DNA of 46,036 bases from JAVBLG01 sp031553655 (GTDB lineage Bacteria; Desulfobacterota; Desulfovibrionia; Desulfovibrionales; Desulfovibrionaceae). The notes under the pieces were generated by a model. That model saw only the letters and a list, made by a program, of their open reading frames with translations. It was not told the DNA's origin and ran no database searches. Where the stretch lies: positions 1 to 46,036 of the forward strand of contig JAVBLG010000064.1 of NCBI GenBank assembly GCA_031553655.1, in the 5' to 3' direction. The position numbers and the translations under genes were made by a program. Position 1 is the first letter of the stretch, and each line of letters opens with the position of its first letter. This document shows positions 7,624-14,692 of this stretch, piece by piece.

Positions 7624-8288
7624 TTTCCGGCCTTGCCGACTTTCGCGGCCAATTTGCCCAGAAGCCAGTCATACCATTTTCCCAACCCGGAGCCGTTGCG
7701 GCAGGATACTTCAAATATTTCCAGGCCGCCATTCAGACGACGGGCGAATTGCTCGGCCCGGTCCATGCTGAAGTCGACATAGGGTAACAAGTCCACCTTG
7801 TTCAGAATCATGGCTGAGGACAACTTGAAGAGGAGCGGGTATTTTTCCGGCTTGTCGTCACCTTCAGCCACACTGAGCACGGCTATTTTGTGATCTTCGC
7901 CGCAATCAAACTCCACCGGACAGACGAGATTGCCCACATTTTCTATGAATAGAATGTCTGTTTGCTCAAGATCAAACTTTTCAAGGGTGTTCAAGACCAT
8001 TTTGGCGTCAAGATGACAACCGCCGTCGGTATTGATCTGTACGGCAGCCGCCCCGGTGGCGGCCACCCGGCGGGCATCGTTGTCTGTCTGCAAATCTCCT
8101 TCGATAACCGCCATTTTCACCCGGCCTTTCAAATCGGTCAACGTGCGTTCAAGTAGCGAAGTTTTGCCCGCTCCAGGCGAACTGATGATATTCAGGCACA
8201 AAATGCCCTTTTCGGCAAAAATGCCGCGCAATACGGCGGCATTACGGTCGTTTGTTTCCAACACGTTGCGGGCCAGAGATATTTCCAT
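7620..8288 (-). CDS. hypB: HypB nickel-insertion GTPase
   Basis: The 222-residue G3E GTPase delivers Ni2+ during [NiFe]-hydrogenase (and urease-type) maturation. The P-loop is ISSPGAGKTSLLERTL (about residues 31-46), followed by AVIEGDLQTDNDARR, the metal-switch region QINTDGGCHLDAKMV, the ENVGNLVCPVEFDCGEDHK block with conserved metal-site Cys, and the NKVD guanine motif (ILNKVDLLPY). It lacks both the N-terminal CxxCGC motif and a His-rich stretch. The start at 8288 is chosen because AAGGA lies 8 bases upstream and the ATG overlaps the preceding TAA (TAATG); the frame extends further 5' but into the methyltransferase gene. No hypA, hypC-F or hydrogenase gene is in the window. Confidence 0.92.
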   Translation of the reverse strand: MEISLARNVLETNDRNAAVLRGIFAEKGILCLNIISSPGAGKTSLLERTLTDLKGRVKMAVIEGDLQTDNDARRVAATGAAAVQINTDGGCHLDAKMVLNTLEKFDLEQTDILFIENVGNLVCPVEFDCGEDHKIAVLSVAEGDDKPEKYPLLFKLSSAMILNKVDLLPYVDFSMDRAEQFARRLNGGLEIFEVSCRNGSGLGKWYDWLLGKLAAKVGKAGK

Positions 8289-8941
8289 TAACTGTTCCTT
8301 TTCAATTCCCATATGTTCACGGTAATTTTTTTTCCGCGATCGGCATATTCGCTGTGGATTTTGCGGGCAGTCCAGCGCCTGGAGTACAGGCAATCGAGAA
8401 ATGAGGAATATATGGCGCGCCCCGGCTCGGCGATATAGACGCACCCGCCGGGGGCCAGAGCATGCCCCATGAATTTTAGCAGCGGAGGGGCAAAGCGTTT
8501 TTCATACATAATGTCGCCGCCCCATATTACATCCAGGCTTCCGGCGGCCACGGCCGGGTTGCGCCAATCCATAAGTACGCGCCAAGGCAGGGGGGAGGCG
8601 TTTATTTCCGCGTTGCGGCGCACATATTTTAGGGCCATGAATTCATAATCCATTGCCAAAACGGCCGCCCCCGCCTTTTGCCCTATAAGCGCGGTAAGCC
8701 CTAGGCCGCAACCCAGATCCAGGCATACTTTGCCTCGTAGATCCTCACGGCGGCTCCAGATGAAGCGGCCAAGCACCAGGCTGGAAGGCCAAATCTCAAC
8801 CCAATAAGGCAGGCGTTCGTCTTCGTCGAGGTCGTCCTCGCCCATGGCCTGCCACATATCTTCGAGATTGTCAGGTTTTTCCACAAGCCAGGTTTTACCG
8901 TCAAGCTCTATTTCCAGAGTGTCTCCCACAGCGCTAACCAC
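8288..8941 (-). CDS. Class I SAM-dependent methyltransferase (METTL/PrmA-like)
   Basis: The 217-residue seven-strand methyltransferase shows motif I CLDLGCGLGLTALIGQKAGA (about residues 73-92), the acidic end of strand 2 in LAMDYE, and motif IV-like VIWGGDIMYEKR. This resembles the Methyltransf_16 / ETF-beta-lysine type that modifies proteins; the substrate is not deducible. The GTG start at 8941 overlaps the upstream moaD-like gene by 8 bases; a second GTG at 8929 is possible. The stop and the hypB start share TAATG. This tight packing suggests a coupled operon, so the methylated target might be a protein of the same pathway, which is an inference. Confidence 0.75.
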   Translation of the reverse strand: MVSAVGDTLEIELDGKTWLVEKPDNLEDMWQAMGEDDLDEDERLPYWVEIWPSSLVLGRFIWSRREDLRGKVCLDLGCGLGLTALIGQKAGAAVLAMDYEFMALKYVRRNAEINASPLPWRVLMDWRNPAVAAGSLDVIWGGDIMYEKRFAPPLLKFMGHALAPGGCVYIAEPGRAIYSSFLDCLYSRRWTARKIHSEYADRGKKITVNIWELKRNS

Positions 8942-9158
8942 CGCCCACAGCTGGTATAAGCCCCAAACGGTCGTCGCGTTTCAGCGGTGAGCTTTCCTCG
9001 GCATGAACCCCGTTTATGAAAATAATTTTCACATCTTCATTCTTGATGCCTAACCGGGCTATCACATCGGCTACCACGGCGCCTTCGGGCATTTCAATAT
9101 ATCCCGATTGCGGGGCAAACGCGGCCAGTGAGGCGAAACACTTGATTTCTATGTTCAT
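8934..9158 (-). CDS. MoaD/ThiS-like sulfur-carrier protein
   Basis: This 74-residue beta-grasp protein is of MoaD/ThiS size. It has the family pattern IKCFASLAAFAP near the start, VADVIARLGI in the middle, the conserved IFINGVHAEESSPLKRDD segment, and a C-terminal di-glycine (IPAVGGG) that would be adenylated and thiocarboxylated. MoaD donates sulfur to molybdopterin synthase, whereas ThiS serves thiazole synthesis; related forms also accompany tungsten enzymes. The SD GGAG precedes the ATG at 9158. It is first of the moaD-like/methyltransferase/hypB/GT39 string. No moaE or E1-like enzyme is in the window, so its partner is unknown. Confidence 0.82.
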   Translation of the reverse strand: MNIEIKCFASLAAFAPQSGYIEMPEGAVVADVIARLGIKNEDVKIIFINGVHAEESSPLKRDDRLGLIPAVGGG

Positions 9159-9263
9159 GTATTTTGCTCCGCTTATGTGGCCGGGGCATTTTGCTCACCG
9201 GCTTTCGTGCATCATACAATATGCATTTTTTCCTTTTTAAGCAATCGTGCTGATTGGCGATGT

Positions 9264-9283
9264 CAGGGCTGACGCGCCTCAGC
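9264..9283. repeat. GCTGACGCGCCTCAGC-family dispersed repeat (copy 1)
   Basis: The core CAGGGCTGACGCGCCTCAGC recurs at 27835, 40166 (reverse) and 41840 and, degenerate, at 42961 (reverse). The GCTGA.GCGC.TCAGC core is itself palindromic. It lies in the 591-bp gap between the moaD-like gene and the sigma-54 activator. Confidence 0.65.
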
Positions 9284-9350
9284 AAACGGATGGTTTTGTT
9301 AGTATGCAAAACAAGGTGGCCAACCCTGTTGGTAGTGTGCTGATTATCGA

Positions 9351-9749
9351 ATTCTAGATTTTTGTTTGAAAAATTCTGGTAAAAGCGATGCGCAAAGCGG
9401 TACGTGCGGTTTTTTGATAATAAATTGTAATAATGGAAAATGATTAATAATAATTCTAGTAAGATTGATATTTTTTACTGGCATTTATCGTAATGTCAGT
9501 GTATTGACACTTGAAGGGGTATTATGTGTTTTAATAGTGGTGTAGGGGGAGCGGATGGGCAAACTCTAGATTTTTGCTTGAAAACTCCAGGAAAAGTGAT
9601 GAGCGTTATTTTTTGATAATAAATTGTAATAATCGAAAATAATCAGTAATAATTCTAACAATATTGATATTTTTTACTGGTATTTATTGTAATGTCAGTG
9701 TATTGACGCCTTAAGAGTTATTTTGTGTTTTTATAGTGATGGAGGGAGA
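9351..9749 (+). repeat. Tandem duplication of the activator leader
   Basis: Two AT-rich units, about 9351-9557 and 9563-9751, share long stretches: TTTTTTGATAATAAATTGTA, TGATATTTTTTACTGG, and AATGTCAGTGTATTGAC. The second unit ends in the SD and ATG of the sigma-54 activator. The first ends in an equivalent GGGGGAGCGGATG whose frame stops after four codons (ATG GGC AAA CTC TAG). The region that probably controls the activator is therefore duplicated, with a dead start left between the copies. The TTGAC in each unit could be a -35. Confidence 0.75.
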
Positions 9750-10859
9750 ATGGAGACTAGCAGGGGAATAATCGGCCAGAGTACTACTTTGGCGGAGGTC
9801 TTTCGTCTTTTGGACAAAGTGGCCCCAACCGACAGCACTGTGCTGATAACCGGGGAATCAGGCACCGGCAAGGAATTGATGGTGCGGGCGCTGCATTCTA
9901 AAAGCCCGCGCGCCTCTAAGCCTTTTGTCCCGGTAAACTGCGGCGCAATACCCAAGGAGCTTCTGGAATCTGAGCTGTTCGGCCACGAAAAAGGGGCTTT
10001 CACTCATGCTATACGCAGTCGTCCGGGGCGTTTTGAACTTGCCGACGGCGGCACTATTTTTCTTGATGAAATAGGTGAGATGGAGTTGAGTCTGCAGGTG
10101 AAGATTCTGCGGGCCATACAGGAAAGAGAAATAGAAAAGGTGGGCGGAGCCGCGCCCAAAAAGATCGATGTCAGAATTGTGGCGGCCACCAATCGCGATC
10201 TTGAGGCGGAAGTAGCCAAGGGGCGTTTCAGGGAAGACCTTTACTACCGGCTGAATGTCATTCCCATTCACTTGCCGCCCCTGCGCGACAGAGGCGGCGA
10301 TGTTTTGCTGCTGGCCGAACATTTTTTGAATATTTTCTGCCTCAAAAAAAACCGTATCACTTTGTCTCTCAGCCCGGAAACTAAAAAAATTATGGCTGCT
10401 TATGCCTGGCCAGGCAATGTGCGCGAGCTGGAAAACTTCATGGAGCGGCTCAGCATCCTGGTGGACGGCGATATTGTCACTCCGACGGATCTGCCGCCCA
10501 AAGTTGTTGACTCCGTGGGCGATGTCGCCGCTCTTCCGGAAGTTCATGCTACGGCTACGGCTACAGTTTCAGCTTTAATTTCAACCGAAACACATGCCGA
10601 AGCCCGAGGGACGGCCGCTCCAATTACCGTGCGGGCTGTAGCCCCCGCCGGTGGGGAATTTCTCTGGCCCACGCTCGACACTATGTCCAAGCTGAATATG
10701 GGGCTTAAGGAATTTTTGGATTCAGTGGAAGACCGCCTGCTTGAAGAAGCATTGGCCAAATCTGACGGGGTGAAAAATCAGGCCGCCGAAATTCTTGGTA
10801 TCAAACGTACGACTCTCATTGAAAAATTGAAAAAAAAGGGTAATGCGGAATTGAAATGA
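9750..10859 (+). CDS. Sigma-54-dependent transcriptional activator with GAFTHA variant
   Basis: The 369-residue protein is an AAA+ sigma-54 activator with no receiver or other N-terminal sensor domain. It shows Walker A ITGESGTGKELM (about 33-44), Walker B TIFLDEIGEM (about 106-115), an arginine-finger region FREDLYYRLNVIPIHLPPLRDR, and YAWPGNVRELENFMERLSIL. An Ala/Thr-rich linker (about 265-320) and a Fis-type helix-turn-helix (KNQAAEILGIKRTTLIEKLK) complete it. The loop that contacts sigma-54 is normally GAFTGA; here it reads GAFTHA, with His86 at codon 10005-10007. The ATG at 9750 with GGAGGG just upstream is preferred over the GTG at 9723. The gene lies 64 bp before the exported TPR protein and may control it. 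Confidence 0.88.
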   Translation: METSRGIIGQSTTLAEVFRLLDKVAPTDSTVLITGESGTGKELMVRALHSKSPRASKPFVPVNCGAIPKELLESELFGHEKGAFTHAIRSRPGRFELADGGTIFLDEIGEMELSLQVKILRAIQEREIEKVGGAAPKKIDVRIVAATNRDLEAEVAKGRFREDLYYRLNVIPIHLPPLRDRGGDVLLLAEHFLNIFCLKKNRITLSLSPETKKIMAAYAWPGNVRELENFMERLSILVDGDIVTPTDLPPKVVDSVGDVAALPEVHATATATVSALISTETHAEARGTAAPITVRAVAPAGGEFLWPTLDTMSKLNMGLKEFLDSVEDRLLEEALAKSDGVKNQAAEILGIKRTTLIEKLKKKGNAELK

Positions 10860-10923
10860 TGGAGAATAAGGAACATTTTTTGCATATATTTTTGGCAATG
10901 CAAAATATTATTTCCTGTCAGGT

Positions 10924-13704
10924 ATGCCCGTGAACAAGCATTTGATACATGTGTGCCTTGGGGCCGCATTTTTTAGTCAGGCTGTTTTTCCCGATCCCGC
11001 CGTTTCCGCCGGAGAGAGGGGAGAGCTTTTTGCCGACAAGAAGTCGGTGGTTATTGAATTGGGAGGCTCCAACAAGTCGGGTGATTTAATGCCCGGCCTG
11101 CGCAGGCTGGCCGACATGCTCAGCAGCGACGCCATGGCCGCTTCGGACTACGACCGGCCTATGCCTGTGCGTGCCGATGACGTTGTTGCCTCACCTCAAA
11201 ATTTACGCTCGCCTGTAAACCAGGGAGGGCCGGAAACATGGCCGGAAAGCAAAGGGCTGAGTACTGAAATCCCCGCTGGGGCACCGGCTTCCGCGCCTGT
11301 GCCCTCCCTTGCTCCGCCCGCCCCGGTGGCTCCCGCCGCGCCATTTACGCCGCCGACACCGGAATTTGGCGTGCCAAGGGCTGTGCCGGTGGATTCCACA
11401 GGTCCAGCCCCCGCTCTGGAGCGGAAACCCGCCGCCCCGGCCTCGCCCGCCAGACAGGCTGTGACTCCTTCCGCGCCCGCTCCAACTCCGGCCGTGCAAA
11501 AGCCTGCTCCGGCCGCTCCGGCCGCTCCAGCCGCGCGGAAGCCGGTTTCTCCCCCCTCCTTTGCCGCGCCTGTTTCCTCCCCGGTGGAAACCAAAACCCA
11601 GGTGTCCGCGCCGTTGCCGACCGACCCTACTTCTTTCAGGCAAACGGTTCCGCAAAAGCCGTCTATTTCCTCCAATGCCACACGCCCGGTCATTTATGTG
11701 AACGAGCAGGGACAGCAGGTACCCAAGCCTCTGGAACCGGCCAAGATGATTGCCGAGGCCGAAAAGTTGATGGACGGCGGCCAGAACCAGGAAGCCATGG
11801 AAATTCTAAAGCAGGTCAAGGAGCTTAATCTGGAAAAGGAAGTGCGCGAGCACGTTCTTTACCTGATCAGCGACGCTATGCAGGCTATTTATGCCACCAA
11901 GCCGCTGGAGGGCTACGAGCCCATGGTTTCCGCCGCCAGCGAGGCCATGAGCGCCAACTTGATGTCTTCGCGGGTACCCGAGGCTCTTTTCCGCATCGGC
12001 ACAGCTAACCTCAAGGTGGGTAATCTCATTGAGGCCGAAGCTTATTATAAGGTGTTGATGCGGCGCTTCCCCAACAACCCTGAAGTTGCCACTGCCTTTT
12101 ACATGCTGGGCAAAGCTCTGCTGGAAAAGGGCGACGGAGCGCGCGCTGCCGAGTTTTTGCGTTATATTTTGCAAAATTATCCGGAATCGAAAGTGCTGCG
12201 TGAGGCCTCCATAGCTCTGGCCCTGGCCCTGCACAATTCCGGTGATTACAAACAGACCGAAGTAATAATAGAATTTATCGGCAAGCGCTGGCCGCGTTAT
12301 TATATTGACGACCCCAACCTGTTGTTGGTTGAGGCCGATCTTAAGTTGCGCAAAAATTCTCTGGAAGACGCCCTGCAAACCTTCTGGCTCTATTACAACC
12401 TGAAGCCCGATCGTCAGGGTAATGACAAGATTATGCTCAAGATGGGCGATCTGTATCTGCAACAGAAAAAGCAGCAGGCCGCCGATGAAATGTTCGGGGA
12501 AATCATTAAGCGTTTCCCTGATACCTCCACCGCGCTGACAGCGGCCTTGCGCCTGTCGGAAAGAGGCATACACGAGGGCAAGTTCTCCATAGAGGAAATG
12601 TTTGCCGTGTTCAAGCGCAATGGCACGCCTCCCCCCCCTGTGGTTTACCGTAAAATGATTAAAGCCGATCCCGATGGAGCCTACGGGCGCGAGGCGGCCC
12701 TGAAAATGTGCATGTGGGAGCTATGGAAACAGGAAAATATTGATGCCTTGGCCCATGCCGCGGAGTTTATAGATAATTTTCCCGAAAGCCCTAATGCCCC
12801 CGAAGCCAGAGAGATTATATGGCGGGCTTTTTCAGCTGATCTGAAAAATTCTCTGATTGAAGAAAACTACGGACGCATCCTGATTTTGTGGAACGGCTTT
12901 CCGCTTATACGCGAACGTTACGGAGCCATGGACGATACCATGCGTATGGTGCTGGCCAAGGGGTATCTTGAGCGCGGCGAAAAAAATAAGGCTTTTGAAT
13001 ACCTGTGGGAATTTATAAAGCCGGTTAAAAACGCCAAATACAGCGACTTTGCCTTTACTCTGGTTTTTAACGATTTGCTGGCAAAAAGGGATTGGAACGG
13101 CATTCTCAATCTCGGTGAAATAACCAAAAACTGGTCTTTTGGGCCGGAAATGCGCCACCAATTTGACTATGCCATGGCTTTGTCCGGTGAAAACCTGGGG
13201 TTGCCTGATTTTGCTCTGCCCATTTGGCGGAAACTTCTGCCGCAAGAAAACATTCCCACTTACGAACGGGCCTACGCAGCCTATTTTTTGTCCAAAGACG
13301 CCGAACGCCGTCGGGACATAAAGGATTCATACAGGTATAATACCCAGGCGCTGCAATTTTTTAACACGCTCAAAGATGAGCGCTCCGAATACGCCAACCC
13401 CGACCGTGTAAAAGAAACTGTGGCCTCATTGCTGGATATTACAGAAGTTGCCAATCGTATTCCCGAATCTCTGGACTGGCTCGAAAAGTATAAAGGGCTG
13501 ATTTCTGAAGATTCGCCGGAAACTCCCGGGATTATTTTCCGCGAAGCACGGCTTTACCGCAAGCTTGGCGATACCAACAAGGCAAAAGCCTTACTGGAGA
13601 TAGTGTCCAACAAAAGCCCGGATTCGCCCTTCGGCAAGGCTGCGAAAGTGGAACTTTCCACCTTTGACGTGTCGCGAGATCTGAATAATCTGTCCGGCAA
13701 GTAG
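10924..13704 (+). CDS. Exported proline-rich TPR protein
   Basis: This 926-residue protein begins with a signal-peptide-like hydrophobic segment ending near AVSA. A low-complexity Pro/Ala-rich linker follows (about 95-250; runs such as APAAPAAPAARKPVSPP). A long helical region of tetratricopeptide-type repeats continues to the C-terminus, with typical patterns LFRIGTANLKVGNLIEAEAY, AFYMLGKALLEKGDGARAAE, GDYKQTEVIIEFIGKRWP and KLGDTNKAKALLEIV. TPR arrays scaffold protein complexes, so a periplasmic or outer-membrane assembly role is plausible, but no specific system is identified. The SD is weak; GTG at 10930 is an alternative start. It follows the sigma-54 activator closely and is followed by a strong terminator. 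Confidence 0.8.
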   Translation: MPVNKHLIHVCLGAAFFSQAVFPDPAVSAGERGELFADKKSVVIELGGSNKSGDLMPGLRRLADMLSSDAMAASDYDRPMPVRADDVVASPQNLRSPVNQGGPETWPESKGLSTEIPAGAPASAPVPSLAPPAPVAPAAPFTPPTPEFGVPRAVPVDSTGPAPALERKPAAPASPARQAVTPSAPAPTPAVQKPAPAAPAAPAARKPVSPPSFAAPVSSPVETKTQVSAPLPTDPTSFRQTVPQKPSISSNATRPVIYVNEQGQQVPKPLEPAKMIAEAEKLMDGGQNQEAMEILKQVKELNLEKEVREHVLYLISDAMQAIYATKPLEGYEPMVSAASEAMSANLMSSRVPEALFRIGTANLKVGNLIEAEAYYKVLMRRFPNNPEVATAFYMLGKALLEKGDGARAAEFLRYILQNYPESKVLREASIALALALHNSGDYKQTEVIIEFIGKRWPRYYIDDPNLLLVEADLKLRKNSLEDALQTFWLYYNLKPDRQGNDKIMLKMGDLYLQQKKQQAADEMFGEIIKRFPDTSTALTAALRLSERGIHEGKFSIEEMFAVFKRNGTPPPPVVYRKMIKADPDGAYGREAALKMCMWELWKQENIDALAHAAEFIDNFPESPNAPEAREIIWRAFSADLKNSLIEENYGRILILWNGFPLIRERYGAMDDTMRMVLAKGYLERGEKNKAFEYLWEFIKPVKNAKYSDFAFTLVFNDLLAKRDWNGILNLGEITKNWSFGPEMRHQFDYAMALSGENLGLPDFALPIWRKLLPQENIPTYERAYAAYFLSKDAERRRDIKDSYRYNTQALQFFNTLKDERSEYANPDRVKETVASLLDITEVANRIPESLDWLEKYKGLISEDSPETPGIIFREARLYRKLGDTNKAKALLEIVSNKSPDSPFGKAAKVELSTFDVSRDLNNLSGK

Positions 13705-13731
13705 AACACTTAACAACATAAAAAGAATCTG

Positions 13732-13759
13732 ACGGCTCCGGGGTTCCGGGGCCGTTTTT
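13732..13759 (+). terminator. Rho-independent terminator of the TPR gene
   Basis: ACGGCTCCGG-GGTT-CCGGGGCCGT is a near-perfect stem-loop followed by TTTTTGA, 27 bases after the stop codon of the TPR gene. Confidence 0.85.
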
Positions 13760-13870
13760 GATCATGAAAGCCGACGAAATTGGAATGAGTCGCGTCAATC
13801 GGGAGGGGGGTGACAATTATAATGTCTGTCTTATATAATTTGCACAAACTCGCAGGAGGCTCGGGCCGCC

Positions 13871-14488
13871 ATGGAATACATAAATTTGCAGCATATAGGT
13901 CATTTTTTCAGCACTACCATAAAACTGTTCGCGCTTATGACCCCTCCAGCCGTGCTCAGCGCCTTTTTAAGCTCTACCAAGAGGTATGACGCGGCGCGCA
14001 AGCGACGTACCGCCCTACGCACATCTTTGGCGGCCTTTATTATCGGGTTGTTTTTATATGTGCTGGGCCAGGAGCTTTTTGACATATTCGGCATAACCCT
14101 CGACGCTTTCCGCATTGGAACCGGCATTCTTCTATTTCTTACAGCGGTATCGTTGATGAATGATCAACCGTCACAGGATCACGCACCTTCAGCTGATGAA
14201 GATGTGAGTGTGGTGCCCTTGGCCATACCCATGTGTATGGGACCAGCCACCATAGGCACCATAATGGTATGGGGAGCCACTGCCGAAAGTCACGCGGAAA
14301 CGCTTTCCGGCATACTTTCCCTGGCTGTGGCTTCGTTTTTGATTTACCTTATGCTGCTCACGGCGGATCGGGTGGGCAAAATGCTTGGCCGCACCGGTTT
14401 GGCCGTGCTGGCTAAACTCACCGGGCTGCTTTTGGCCGCCATTGCCGCACAAGTGGTGTTTACCGGCATTCAGGCCTTCTTGAAGTAA
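13871..14488 (+). CDS. MarC/YhgN-family integral membrane protein
   Basis: The 205-residue protein has six hydrophobic helices in the MarC arrangement. The N-terminal helix LFALMTPPAVLSAFLSST corresponds to the family's proline-rich motif, VVPLAIPMCMGPATIGTIMV to the second half-repeat, and it ends in the GLLLAAIAAQVVFTGI helix. MarC-family proteins are poorly characterised; some members are linked to amino-acid export. The SD AGGAGG lies about 11 bases before the ATG. It stands alone between a terminator and a 24-bp inverted repeat. Confidence 0.83.
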   Translation: MEYINLQHIGHFFSTTIKLFALMTPPAVLSAFLSSTKRYDAARKRRTALRTSLAAFIIGLFLYVLGQELFDIFGITLDAFRIGTGILLFLTAVSLMNDQPSQDHAPSADEDVSVVPLAIPMCMGPATIGTIMVWGATAESHAETLSGILSLAVASFLIYLMLLTADRVGKMLGRTGLAVLAKLTGLLLAAIAAQVVFTGIQAFLK

Positions 14489-14535
14489 TAGATAGCGACT
14501 GTTATAAAAAGTGGATTTTGCTCCCTGATTTTGTC

Positions 14536-14599
14536 AACCGGCATTCGTGAATCGGGAATGAACCAGAAGAGTTCTATTCCCGATTCACGAATGCCGGTT
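14536..14599. terminator. Perfect 24-bp inverted repeat between convergent genes
   Basis: The arms 14536-14559 and 14576-14599 (starting AACCGGCATTCGTGAATC) are exactly complementary, with a 16-base loop. The hairpin sits in the 204-bp gap between the converging MarC and FAD/Fe-S genes and is probably a bidirectional terminator. No long T tract flanks it, so a repeat or protein-binding site remains possible. Confidence 0.55.
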
Positions 14600-14692
14600 T
14601 CCTCATCAGTAAACAAAATTCATCTTTCTATAACAGCCGCTTTTTTCGCGCCGGAGAACAAGCCGTGCCTTTTTACAAATATTCTTCTTACG

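Noticed and set aside
11196..11693. Gly/Ala-rich antisense frame opposite the proline-rich linker of the TPR gene
   Set aside because: It is an expected shadow of Pro/Ala codons; no independent gene signals.
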